Source of the DNA: Ceratodon purpureus
Taxonomy: Eukaryota > Streptophyta > Bryopsida > Pseudoditrichales > Ditrichaceae
Length of the DNA: 64,000 nucleotides
Reading direction: 5' to 3'
Assembly: GCA_014871385.1 (NCBI GenBank)
Contig: CM026423.1
Span: 4,530,408-4,594,407 of the forward strand
The position numbers and the translations under genes were made by a program. Positions 23,686-35,802 of the stretch are shown in pieces (within the stretch, counting starts at the first letter, position 1; each line of letters begins with the position of its first letter). Under the pieces are notes generated by a model. That model was not told where the DNA came from. It did not search any database and saw nothing but the letters and a program-made list of their open reading frames with translations.

Positions 23686-25796
23686 TCATTCGGAGTCGTC
23701 GTCTGTTAGCACAATGAATTCAGCTCCGCAGGTACATGGAACACTCGTCATCTCCTCGCCATCAGGCCGCGGCACGTCATCTCCTGTGCAAAACGAATAG
23801 CATAAGTACTGGCATTGTGAAAATGTTTTATCAATAATGCACCGTCACAGGATTGCACACCCTTTCCATACTAGAGGGGGAGTCAGTTCTTACCTGGGAT
23901 GGACAAAGGGATGTTCCGTTTCAGGAGAGGAGAGAACGGTGGCGTTGAGGTGCCCCCCTCCTCTATGGTGAACTGCTCCATCACATAGTCTTCCGCATAT
24001 TCTGGAGCAGGGTTACGGTGAGCTTCGGAAATGGCGACGCCCTTCATTTTCGATAGAGCGTACTGACAATTCTGTCTGCTGAACGGTGATTTCGTAGCGG
24101 TTTGCGGAGGGACTGATCCATCCTTGTTTCCTGTCTCTGCAACTTTCTCCACATCCGGATGGAGAAATCTCTTCTCTGCTATCTCCTGTAAGGTGCCATC
24201 GTCCTGGACCTTCCGCTTTCCAAGGAATTTCGAAGATGATCCACTAGCAGGGGGCTCGGAGCAGTACTCGTAGAAGCACGTCTTCCCCAGCCAGTGCTCT
24301 GTAAAATTACCCTTCCGAACCGGTGAATAATCGCCAGAAATGGCTTCGGCATTATCCTGTCCATTAGTCGGGGTTGATGGCGATTTCGGTGATTGCGTCC
24401 CAGGGGATCCTATGTGACACACAACAGACCCTCGGTTATTCCCAAAACAATTGCACAATCCTCACTTCACAGAATTCATTGCACATTCCAGAATGTTTAC
24501 ATTCAACGCTCTACATTCCGCAATCCACACCCCAGAAACCACGTTACTATCGCCATCACGATGCCAACAGCATGGGTAATGGAATTGGCTTACCCTCGCG
24601 GTCATTGCGTTGAGGAGAGGCAGGTGGATACTCAGAATCGCTGGATGGTGTGAGCTGGAGGCGTCTTGCCTTGGTCTCCCTCTTGTTTTTCGCCTTCTCA
24701 TCTGCCGTGATACATGACGAGTGACAAGCTTTTCAGTTGATATGGAACCGGGTGATAACAGAATGGACTTCAGACAAATAACGGAATTCATTTTTGGTTT
24801 AGGGAGAGGTACTTACGTTTTGGGCGAGACTCTGTGGCGAGGTACTCGCGGTCATTGCGCTGAGGAGGGGCAGGTGGATACTCAGAATCGCTGGATGGCG
24901 TGAGGTGGAGGCGTCTTGCCTTGGTCTCCCTCTTGTTTTCCGCCTTCTCATCTGCCGTGATACAGGACAGGTGAGAAGCATTTCAGTTGAGATGGAACCG
25001 GGTGATAACATGATGGACTGAAGACAAATAACGTAATTCATTTTTGGTTTAGGGAGAGGTACTTACGTTTTGGGCGAGACTCTGTGGCAATCACTGGATG
25101 GCGGTTTAGGGGAGGATTGGAGGGAGCAGGGTTGGCGGCTGGCTCCTCAGATGTTGCGGTGGTGTTCTTCTTCCACAGCGGCCGTTCCGCAACTGTCGGC
25201 GGGGGGGGCTGTAGAAAGCGGATGAGATTAGGCGAGTTCGCCCGCGTGAACTTCCTCGCATTCCGGTTTATCTCCCAGTCGTCTGGGGCCCCTTCCAGCT
25301 CGTCCAGGCCCTCTGCAGATACTTCGTTTGGGGGCCACTTAGCCTCCCCTCTCTCGCATTTTGCCCGCAGGTCTTCGAATGACTCGAATGGCAGGGTAAG
25401 TTTTTTGCCCCTTCGACATTGCTTCATGGCGAAACCGGCCCAATCCACGGCGTAGCCGAACATCTCCGCGATAAGACCTCGAGCGAATGCCAACCCAAAA
25501 GCCTTGACCGCTCCAATAGGACGCTGGTGCGTCTTCTGGTAAAGGATTTCGATGTTCCTCTGCATTCTCGGGCTCTCGCATCTGCCTGGGCGATCATACC
25601 TGAATCTCCCCCCTTCCATCGGGCCCCAACGGTCGATGCAGTGTTTGACGGAGGCGACAGTGTGTGGCATGTACCCTGGTTCTCCTTCCCGGATTCCAGG
25701 AATGTATCCAATGTCATTAAGTCCCTGGTCCCTACGTAACCAGTTCTTGGTGCCCTTGATCGGCACGCGGTAAGTCTCTTCGCGGAGGGATGCCAT
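23686..25796 (-). CDS. Transposon accessory protein of unknown function (528 aa)
   Basis: Five exons assemble in frame with GT-AG borders: 25067-25796, 24817-24951, 24594-24701, 23894-24409 and 23686-23783. The start is the ATG giving MASLREETYRVPIKGTKNW. The N-terminal 240 residues look like a folded domain, with motifs NDIGYIPGIREGEPGY, CIDRWGPMEGG and AVKAFGLAFARGLIAEMF. A Pro-rich linker follows. A repeated basic/Ser segment (ENKRETKARRLHLTPSSDSE) is encoded by two duplicated exons. The C-terminus is acidic and ends with CTCGAEF and VLTDDDSE. No known family is recognised. The frame may have non-coding leader exons up to about 26600, since donors occur near 26055 and 26540. It lies downstream of the captured exons on the same strand, at the left end of the element. 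Confidence 0.6.
24597..25088 (-). repeat. Tandem duplication of a 249-bp exon-intron unit
   Basis: 24597-24845 and 24846-25088 are near-identical copies, each covering an exon, its flanking splice sites and intron of the accessory gene. Both copies keep the reading frame, since the exon is a multiple of three. The duplicated segment encodes the EKAENKRETKARRLHLTPSS-type stretch twice. Only a few substitutions separate the copies, so the duplication is recent. Confidence 0.85.
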
Positions 25797-27352
25797 TGTG
25801 GACAACCTGCACTGAATTCCCAAAGACAATACATTAGAAAGGGAAGTTGTCCTCGTGAATTGGCAAGCTACATTGGGTGAACAGTAAGTGACAATGGAGT
25901 TTTGCAAATCACGGTAATGGAAGCCGTCTGCTGCACAAATGAATAGTCGTTGCACGCAAACTACGACTGGCAACTACGAAGTGGCTCAATTACTGAGGAA
26001 ATCAGGATTGAGGGGGGTTTTAGCTAGGGTTTAGAGTAGACATGTTACTTACCGGGTGGGCAGTCCTGTGCACACGTCTCTGAGAGGGCTGTTAGGTTTG
26101 CAGTGTCGGGTGCTCCACAGATGCCTGCTTCAGAACACTGAACACGGGCATGGATTAGCCGACAGAAAATAAAGCAAAGCAAGCCTCCAAATGCAACCTC
26201 TCCCTGTTCAGACAACCCTAATCCAACCCAAATAACCCAAAACACAAACCTACTCCCAAAGGCACCAAATTACAGAAGCAACTATCAACTCCCGAACTAA
26301 CACCTAAATTTATCAGAACAAGCTTAGGGTTCGCCATTGCCTCCTACTCCCTCCTAAACCCCCCTCAATCCTGATAGACGACGAGAAATAAGCACGGTTT
26401 ACGGAATGAACGTGCGGGACATGGCCATGGCGGGACAGAATTGCAGAGTCACTAGAGATACAGAGTTGCAGCAATAGAAATGCGAGAGAGAGAGAGGGGG
26501 GGTTTGGAGAAGGGAAGAACCAAGGATGCATAGAACGAACCTGTGCTCGGAATATACGAGTCGAGGGTGTCCAGAACTGGAGGGTTACAGCTCCGAGGGG
26601 TGATCGGGGGTATGGCAACGGCGCTAACAGGAGCAGGCGTCTACGCAGTCGCGAGAGCAGCTCCGACCGCCATCTCTACAGGAACAGGATCGGGAAACGA
26701 GGGCAACTCCCATGCGCAGCTGGGGTTTTTGTAGTGCCTGGGAAGGTGGCGCCCGGGAAGACGAAGATGGGTGTGATTCGTGACAACATCGTGGTGCTCT
26801 AGTTTTAGGGTTTGCAGTAGCCCACTATCGAGGCACAACCGCGTGATTCGATGGGTGTGGTGTTTCGTGGCCTGAATCAGATGCAGGCTGCCAATCCCAT
26901 CAACCGATCCTCTTTGGCATTACTCTCGAAAGACATCCCATCAGATGGAGCTCAGTAATCATGAAGTGTACACCAGAGTCCACGAAGGGTAATGAAGACA
27001 TTGAGGTGAATGGCCATGTAATGCGAGACGTATGCTTCAGATGATGAGAAGTTTGAGACTCATTTCATGTATTGTTGGAAGGGATTGATAAGAGAGTTGA
27101 AGAGGTCACTCATCTGATAATGTAGTTCGTGGGGGAGATGTGACAGGTGCTGAAGCGTATTCCACCAACAGTTGGAGATATTGACTCTGACATTACAGAG
27201 GGCCCCTGAACCGTTAGCAAAGTAGTTGGCACTATGTAGGTGCTGGAACGCCCTGACAACCCACACGAACAAGTTGTCAGAGATGGTATTAATTTACATT
27301 CTAAGTGATTGTATTTTACAGGTGATTTATAGATCTGTTTGTAAGTACTCAC
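25797..27352. other. Leader region of the accessory gene; no clear gene
   Basis: The minus strand shows candidate 5' leader exons of the accessory gene, with splice donors near 26055 and 26540 and an acceptor near 25812. Short frames lack start codons in context and show no domain. 26600-27270 may include further captured or transposon DNA, but nothing is recognisable. Confidence 0.4.
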
Positions 27353-29260
27353 ATGATGGAGGGCCAATATAGAGAAGATGGCTTCCACAGCTCCCGCTGC
27401 TCCCAGCAAGTGCCCGGTGGCGCCCTGTGCCACCAAACAACATTCAATCCCAGAACAAGATACATCTAGATGACATTACAAAATTTACTCGAGAATCATC
27501 AACCATTCTCGAGGTATGTAGGACTTTTGGGCCTAGGTAGTTTGAGAAGTGGAGTATTTCCTACAGCCTTGATTTAGGACTCTCTGAAGTGCCCCCAGGT
27601 AGGATTATCACCTTTCCCCTCACTTCACGTTGGCTCACCATTGCGAAGGCTTTGTTCACCTGCAGAAGAGGGTAGCATTCATGTTAGTGAGGTATTACAA
27701 ACAACAAGAATGGCATGCGTGTACTCAGAATCATTTGCTAGCATAATACATTCACCAGCCGAGAGGTATGAATAATGTAATGCCAGCAACAAACATCTTA
27801 ACAATGTGGATTGCAAGAGGTTGGACAAAGTAACACATACATTCTTTAAAATGCAGGAACAGAATATGCCAAAGCATCACGTTACAAACTTTGAGAGTAA
27901 TGGGTCGAATATCCAGGCAAAGCATACCTCAGTGAGCGAGAATGTGTGAGAGATGTGAACGCGCAAGCTGCCATTTGTCAACATTTCAAGCAATCCTTGC
28001 ATAGAGTCTTGCATCACTTTAGGGTTGAAAGTTTTGTAGCTTCCCCAGTACAAGCCATGAACGGTCAGATTCTGCAAAGAACACGATGGACTTTCAAAAT
28101 CAATGTTACAGCGTGGATTTTCATAGTACATAAAATTGGCCGAATGGATCTTAACTTCGGAACCCAAAGCTAGAAACAAACCAAAAAATAAGATCCTCAG
28201 TTCAGTTATAAGCATGACTTTACAAGAGCAATCTACAAAACACCATAGGATTACCAAAAAACTCACCTTGACGAGTAGAATATTAGCAGGGATGCTGGGA
28301 ATTTCCCCAGTGGTAAACCCAATGACCAAGATCTTTGCACCCCAGCTCAGCAGCTTCATGCTGTCTTTGAAAAGCTTGCCACCCACTGGATCATAAAGTA
28401 CATCAACGCCTCTAAGCTTCCTGGATTTCAAGAATGCTTTCACAGTGTTGATCAGTCCACCATCAGTCGGGTCCACAACAAGATCAGCTCCAAGCGTTCG
28501 AAGCAACTCTGCTTTCTCCTGCCCCCTCTTCACAAGAAAATCCATGTAAAGACTTAATGCACATCTGTGAAACACCGCATGTCTTAGCAAAGAAGAGCTT
28601 CTAAAGAGCACTTGATTATGCTACGAACACTAGACTGAAATCTAAAGATGAGAAAATAATGCAGAAATACAATATTGACAATACAAGGAGGACCTCAACA
28701 ATACTACGAATTACCTGGCCACACCAATTACAACTGCACCTAACAGCTTGCCAATCTGCACAGCGGAAGAACCAACACCCCCGGCTGTTTTAAAAAACGC
28801 ACCTAAGGGGGTTGATGTGGCGTGTGCATTACTGTAATGTACATCGTCAGGTCGAAGTCCTGCCTGCCCCAGGTGCCCATCAGAACGTATACTTGACATG
28901 GATGATAAATGATGCGAGAATTTCGGAAACATAAATCCAAGAATTACATTATTTCACTGATATAGTGTTCACATGTAAGAATTAAGACAAACCTGTTGCA
29001 GAGCGCGACTCATGGCCAAATATGCACCTCTCCCCTCTTGCGATGGTTGGGTAATATGGTGTGCATCTCCTGCATCCATTACATTAGACAGGTTAACTAA
29101 TCCCTCAGAAATGATTACAAACAGATATTAAGGATGTGTGGTTAATAAAATGGAGCTGAAGAGCTACAAAGAGAACGCACCCAAAGGTACCCACCTGACA
29201 TGCCATAACCTCGTACTTCTGCATAGATCTTTGCTCCTCTGTCTAATGCATGTTGTAACA
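27353..29260 (-). CDS. Captured chimeric exons: KAS fragment, quinone-oxidoreductase-like fragment, KAS fragment
   Basis: Seven exons join in one open frame. KAS exons 29195-29260, 28993-29069 and the first part of 28715-28863 encode GAKIYAEVRGYGMSG, DAHHITQP, SRALQQ and the NAHATSTPLG motif. Dehydrogenase exons follow: the rest of 28715-28863, then 28267-28525, 27928-28071 and 27639-27659. They encode TAGGVGSSAVQIGKLLGAVV, GVDVLYDPVGGKLF, SWGAKILVIGFTTGEIPSIP and LTVHGLYWGSYK. Exon 27353-27424 then returns to KAS with GATGHLLGAAGAVEAIFSIL. KAS enzymes elongate fatty acids on ACP. The second part is the NAD(P)-binding half of a medium-chain quinone oxidoreductase. Two KAS catalytic His motifs remain, but no Cys active-site exon is seen. 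The first exon's start is uncertain and no ATG is assigned. The exons lie inside the CACTA element on the tnp2 strand. Confidence 0.8.
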
Positions 29261-29561
29261 CTTGCCAAACAATGCTGACATTATCAGCGTCAGAGCAAAC
29301 AGTTTAGTTCTATTTCGGGAGAGGATAGTAACGTTATTGGGTGAAAGAATGTACTTATTGCCAAGCAATACATTATGAGGAATGTAAGTTTAAAAAAAAA
29401 CCAGAATAGCCATTGCATTGGAGTCGAAGACAAAAAGGAACAATCACCACTGCAATTGATCAAATGTCGCTGAATTGATGAAAAAAAAAAAACCATCTAT
29501 GACTTCAACAGTCGAATGGGATTTTCAAAATACATACGTAGACAAGTGAGTGAAACAGTAC

Positions 29562-29686
29562 CTGTACATATAGAACTGATCTCTTTGTTTCATGTTGCAG
29601 AAGGCCACACACCAGGACTGGGTTTGTCTTGTACGAGTTCAGGAGCGGTTCGACTATAGATGCAGAGACTTGAAGAATATCTAATC
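29562..29686 (-). CDS. Possible further captured exon of unknown origin
   Basis: A minus-strand stretch bordered by an acceptor (TTTACAG) and a donor (GTACTG) is open in one frame. It encodes about 41 residues including SIVEPLLNSYKTNPVLVCG and HETKRSVLYVQ. It does not look like KAS or the dehydrogenase. It may be an exon of a third host gene captured with them, or unrelated DNA. Confidence 0.3.
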
Positions 29687-29699
29687 CTGTAAAGCACCC

Positions 29700-30800
29700 A
29701 CTAGACCAAACACTATGAAGAGAGTAATGATGAAAACTGTTAGAGCAGTTCCCGAATAAGGAATAAAGATCCCAAGATTACTGAGAGGGCGCTAATCATG
29801 TACTGGAATGCCAAAACAATATTAAATCGACAGCAATAAAACAACCATATGGATGTCGCAAGGTAAGGAATACATGACTAAGTATAGGCCACACGTAAAT
29901 GATTACTAAACAAACTATACAAACCAGTATAGAAGACACGGTTCCTGAACTGAGACATACGAATTCAAACATCCATCCAAGTTGTTCTCATGATGGAGTA
30001 TATGAAGCAACTCACTATAAACAACTTATGGTCAGTATTGAATGACTAACTCAAATTCCAATTCCGCAAACTAAGACCCCTGCAATAGCATCAAGAGAAT
30101 GAACAAATTGTCCGTCGGAACACTGTACTGACATTATCACAAACAACCTACTTATCACCAAGATACGGTGACTTAATGCATTATGGATTGAAGTGTCCTT
30201 TACTTAGCTAAAACCGCCGTTGCTAACACAAGACCTAAGACCTGGACGCGGCCAAATTAACGGTGACGCAGTTGGGTTCAATATATCCGATTTTGAGTTA
30301 GGACTTGATACTCAAATGTAAAACAGGGTAAAAGACGTGTACTTCAACACTCAAGTAAATCCACTCGAAATAAACCTCCTGCCTAGGCTACACATCACAG
30401 CCATTGGTGACGGACTGTGGCCGCATATATACCAGCAGATACAGATACACGGATATCAGGTTCCTACACAGGTACACAATAACCGGGCTGAACCATACCC
30501 GCAGGAAATTGTAATCACATGTCTACAGAGGTCAAGAGAACACGATGCAATACTGATGATTATACACCATAATTACTCCAACACACGTGAAGTGATATAT
30601 GTTAGCAATTTAAGTAAGAAACTCCAAAGAAAGGTTAGCCCTTTCAGAGAAAGGTACCTGCTGAATCTGTTGGTGTTCACTGACTGGAACCTGTTCATAC
30701 GACATGTTAAAAGCATTAACGTAGTACATGATCTGATACCTTTGAGAGTTATTAACCTGGGAAAAGAAGAGTGGGAATGTGATGGGCCGCAATAGAGGAA
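29700..30800. other. Non-coding transposon DNA between captured exons and tnp2
   Basis: No gene is supported. A 152-codon plus-strand frame (30337-30795) overlaps the expected 3' side of the tnp2 gene and has no recognisable domain. The region probably contains the 3' UTR of tnp2 on the minus strand. Confidence 0.45.
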
Positions 30801-30812
30801 TGAGGTCCTCTA

Positions 30813-33800
30813 TCAGAGGTCCATTCCCACTGTCGGGTCCGCTGCTACGGCTTCCGTATTTCCATCCATGATGTCGTCGAAGTCATTATCGGAGCCCACT
30901 TCGTCTACTTCCTCCATGTCCGCGTCGGCGTTTTCGTGGTACTCCTCTTCTCGGTGTGCAGAAACCTGTTCGACGTCAGCAGCCAGTATAGGTTCAGCAT
31001 CAACCTCGACTCTGTCCCCTGCGTGTCGCGCAATCCTGTCCGGGAGGAATGTTGTGGCGTCTATATGCCCTGCAGCTGATAACGTTTCTGTATCGCTGTC
31101 TGAAATAACCCGCTTTGATCTGGGTTCCTTATGCCTAACCACCTTCCACCCAGCTTCGAGCACGTCATCTACGAAATACACCTGCAACGAAGTAACAGGT
31201 CAGGCAAGAACTTGCAGTAGTTGGAACTTAGATCACGACATAAACGCCATATTCAGAGCACTTGCCTGTTGCACGTGTTTTGGCAAAATGTAGGGTTCCA
31301 CATCCGCGGGCTGCCGTGCATCGTACTTGACGGACCAGAACCCGTGATCATCTTTCCTCATCGTCTGTGCCCCCTCCAGGTCTGGCCGTATCCAGGAACA
31401 TCTCAACACCACGTACTCATGGATTCCATAGTCCACAAGCAAGATGTCCTTAATAATACCAACATATGTTAATTCGGCCTCGATCGGATGCAGATCAGCG
31501 CGGGATGACCGACAGTCCTGTGTGATGATCGCAGCCACTCCTGCGTCGAATGAAACGTTACTTCGGCCATCCTCATCGTCGGCACGCAAGTGATACCCAA
31601 ACGCCCACATCGACGTGTAATGCTTAACTGTCGGAGAGGGAAGTCTTGACATGGTCTCCAGAGATAGGGTGATGTCCTCACCAGCGGCAGCCATTTCCCG
31701 AACTCGGTCTCGTATCCAGGTAGTAAATGGAGGGAACGGACGACCCCTTCTATTACCGCGCTGGAGCAACCTCTCTTTGTACTGCCTGAACATTGCATGC
31801 GGTTCAGGTGAGAGCCGTAAACATCCAATACTGTAAATGCTCGGGGGGTTATACAGTGCATAGCGGAGATGTCCAGACGCCATCTCATGGATGCGTTTTC
31901 AGCGCAAATAGATGCGGGGACATGAGAGTCACATCAACTGCGATGCATGGGGAAACTCAAACGAGTCCCAGACTGACTGTAACTTTGGCATAGGAAACTT
32001 ACTCGTACAGTGGCTCCGTCAGGATGTTGTGGCGGATAATGAAGTCATGTAATGCGAGGATCTCTGCGTCTCCCAATTGGCTCTCGCGGGGGCGTCCTTC
32101 CAGCACTTCTCCTGAATCTCGGATGTCCTCATCCATGTCCCAAATGACACGGGCCGACCCGGGATAAAGACGGAAGTGCTCCGTCACAAAACCCAAGGCT
32201 TCTTCGTACATGTAACCCATCGCGATCGAACCCTCTGGACGCGCCTTGTTCCGAACAAGGGTCTTTAGATGTCCAAGGTATCTCTCCACGCCGTACATCC
32301 ACCTAGCATGAACTGGACCGCACCAGTACAGCTCTCTGGGTATGTGGAGAACTAGATGTGGCATCGTGTTCCAATATCCGGGAGGGAAATAGATCTCAAG
32401 GAGCGATGCTGTCTCTGCCACGTAGTTCTGTAAGTCCTCGACTTCTCGTCGGTCAATTGCCTTCTCACAAAAACGTTTGAAGCAGTGAGCCAACCTAATG
32501 ATGGCCACTCGAGGCCCCTCTGCTAAGGATCCCCGTATAGCTGCGGGCAGGATCTCCTGGAGGAGTATATGCCAATCATGGCTCTTCATGAACTGCATCT
32601 TCCCTTTCTCCAGACTCACTAGCTTATCAAAATTACCACAATGACCAGAAGGTGTTTGGACTGCTTTAATAGTCTCTAGAACCTTCGCTTTCTCCTCAGG
32701 ATGAAGCACGTAGGGGGCATGGGGTTTAAGGTAGTTGTCACTTGTACCTTGTCGAACGAGGTGGATGTCAGGCATGACACCTTGCTCTTGGGCATCTTTC
32801 CGCACCGCAATGGTGTCATTCTCACCTAACAAAAATCCCATGGTCGTAGCGGCGACGTTCTTCTCTATATGCATTAAGTCTAGTGTATGCCTGACGGGAA
32901 GAGCCTGCGCACCACTCCAGTTCAGTATCGTTAGTTCAGTGACATTTCAGATATCCACATTCATAATCACAAGCATAGAAGCCATTGCCCAGAGTCAATT
33001 ACATGGCACACGCTCGCACTCTCTGCAGTTGTCCAGGATTGATAGATGCTAGGATTATAGCTATGGCTAACTACTATGTTGGAACGAACACCATCCTAGG
33101 CATCATCGCCTCTCTCAATCCTAATGCTACAGGTTCACTTACTGCGGGGTATGGGCAGTGCGGGGTATGGGCATCAGGCATGGGGCATGCATACTGCTTG
33201 GCATGCCCCGAACTTGTCTCTTCGATGTACATATAGGACATCACATTCGGCACATGGCGTTAACGGTACGGGATTAGTGAACGTGTTCCGTTCTCACCTC
33301 CCAATAGGGCAACCGGTACAGCGACGACACTCTTTTGATACCGTGCCGGCGAACTGGGTCGTTTTCGGGAGGGCCCCCTTCCTCTCTGAGCCATCTCTCC
33401 CTCTCTTCCCCCCAGACTTTCACTTGTGCACCAGTCGTCGGTGGAGGCGCGCGCCTGTGCTCCATGTTCGGGAAGTTCGTATTGTCGTTTCTAAGGTGAT
33501 GATCATCATATAACCACCTCCGTGCACAATTGCAGAACACATTCTTGTGGAGGAATTTCGATCGCCTGGAACAAAAACCTTCACCGCACACGGGGCACCC
33601 CACAAACCCCTTCGTAACACAGCCAGCTAGTATGCCATATGCAGGGAAGTCGCCAATTGTCCATATCACCATGGCTTTCATCAAGAAGTGGGAAGAACCC
33701 TTGTAACATGCTGCGTCCATACAGTACACTCCATAATTCCATAAGTCAAGGAGTTCATCAATGAGAGGCTCCAAGTAAACATCGAAGTGCTCAGAGGTCA

Positions 33801-35332
33801 CGGACTTCGGACCTGGAATTAGGATAGCTAGCATCATAAAATACTTCTTCATAGTTAGCCATGGCGGAATGTTGTAATTCAATAGTAACACGGGCCAAAG
33901 AGAATATACACTCCTTTTGTCGCCGCTGGGGTTGATCCCGTCCGTAACTAGCGCCAAACGGACATTGCGATCTTCGTAGCCAAACTCCCTCCTGAACCGC
34001 TCGTTGATGAACTCCCACTGTTTGGCTTGCGAAACATGCCTCATTATGTTACCGTCGAACTCCTGCATTGCGTGCCAGGTCATGGCACAGGCTTGCTCAA
34101 CACTGCGAAACACTCTCTTCAGTCTCGGGGTTACCGGGAAGTACCTCGCAACTTTTTGGGAAACATTCGACTTCCCAACCCGCTTCCTCCTGGGCGCTCT
34201 ACACTTGGGACAGGTAGTCGCTGCGGCCAATGCATTTCGAAAGAGGACGCAGCTATTGGGACAGGCGTCTATGCTCTGATAGGAGTGTGCCAACCTCTTG
34301 AGATACTCAGATGCCTCACGGTATGACTTCGGCAGGGAGTTCGGTGTTGGCAGAATCGTCATACTAAGGGTGCGGAACAATTCATCCAGGTACGTATCTG
34401 TGCACTTGTGCAGCCTAGCGGAACTCATGAGCAAGTACGTTGCGCCCATACTTGAATGTTCCGATTCAGCAAACAGCGGGGTGGCTGCTGCCTCCTCCAA
34501 CGCCTGCAAGCCATCGTCGGCCTCGTCGTCACTCTCTCCCCAAGTAACATCTTCTTCATCCGATGAGTCCGGGTCGGAGTCGGGCAATGGTGGACGGTCT
34601 GGCGAGTTTGCATCGACGTGGTACTCCGCTTCCATGGGTACGATGACGTCGTGGTCTTGCGAGGCGGGTACCCCATCGGGCTCTACATGCGGGCCACGGT
34701 CAGGCGATTGCGACGCACGAGGACGGCTTTCGACGGGAGCAGAGTCGGAATTGGTTGGAGGGCTTCTCGGGGGAGAAACGGGCACTTCCGGCGCAGCATT
34801 GTTCAGGGTCTCCGCGTGAATACGGTCTGCTCTGTCCAGTGTCTGAATTAGCATCTCCTGGAGATCCATTCCGGGGTCCATCCCTCCGGGACGAGCTGGA
34901 CGGGCACGCTCCACAGCTTGGGCTCCGTAATACCAATTTATGTGATCATCCCATTCGGTGTCGCTGTCGTCCGGTTCGACACCCTACGAGCCCACAGTAC
35001 CCTAGTCACCGACTAATCCACTCTTGCCATGCTGTGCGATGACATCAAATCCTGAAACCCTCCCCTATGCGATGAAACCCTCCCTTACGCTACAAGGATC
35101 TTACCTCCAAACTGCCGAAGAACCACGGATGCCTTCCATTCGCAGTAACGCATCTCCTGTAAGATGTTAAGATCTTCTCGGAGTGTTGCTCACGCATACA
35201 CAACCTGCACGGGCATGGTAGCTTCCGCCGTCCATGGTCGTTGGCATATTGGAGCTCCCGGCGGAGCAGTTTCTCCTCTCGAGCCCTAACACGCCTGGGG
35301 TCGGGCATCCGTCGGCGTATTCCCTCGTCCAT
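30813..35332 (-). CDS. tnp2-type CACTA transposase (TNPD-like)
   Basis: This is the catalytic transposase of the CACTA superfamily. Five exons give about 1249 residues: 35105-35332, 33298-34983, 32003-32904, 31266-31830 and 30813-31181. Exon 1 resembles the transposon-associated domain, with the Cys motif CPCRLCMREQHSEKIL. Exon 2 has an acidic linker and then the tnp2 domain: LVTDGINPSGDKRSVYSLWP, LLDLWNYGVYCMDA, and a Cys cluster in GFVGCPVCGEGFC. Exon 3 starts LPVRHTLDLMHIEKNVAAT and carries the DUF4218-like part (FPPGYWNTMPHLVLHIPREL, GVERYLGHLK). Exon 4 has the DUF4216-like part (YVGIIKDILLVDYG, EYVVLRCSWI). Exon 5 is an acidic tail. Intron 4 has a GC donor (GCAAGT). No internal stop interrupts the assembled frame, so it could be active. 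Confidence 0.9.
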
Positions 35333-35802
35333 TGAGCCCTAAATCCCTGCACTGCACCAAACCTCTGTCAATGACTCCTGGTGTTACCTATTACGACCAA
35401 TCCTCTCCTATGTGCAAACCACCTCAATTGACCTCCGCTGGGGTTGCAAGACCCCCGCGAACGCTCTAGGAGAGACAACGCTGCCTGACCCTATTCACCC
35501 GCGAACGTATCATTCCGGATAGGGCAATCCACGTTGCAATGAGAAGATGACTCCGCGACTGTGACGGCAAGCACATCGTGGACATGGACTGCGGACAATC
35601 ATGTAGACGAAGACGTGTTTATTGAGTGCATAAAAACATACAGTCCAGGATCCATTGATCCAACTGCTGGAGCAACTCTATGATGACCCAGATTTGGACG
35701 CTCCTACAGACTACTTGATGGGTCGATGACGGAATACAATGATTAGACGTATCCACTCACTCCTCATTAGGGTTCCGCGAAGCCCTCTCCCCTCTATCAA
35801 TA

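Noticed and set aside
27353-29260. The KAS and dehydrogenase exons as two ordinary adjacent host genes
   Set aside because: The dehydrogenase exons lie between KAS exons, one exon contains both sequences, and all lie between the CACTA termini. KAS and dehydrogenase N-terminal exons are absent.
30337-30795. 152-codon plus-strand frame as a gene
   Set aside because: No domain, no splice context, and it lies in the expected 3' side of the tnp2 gene on the other strand.
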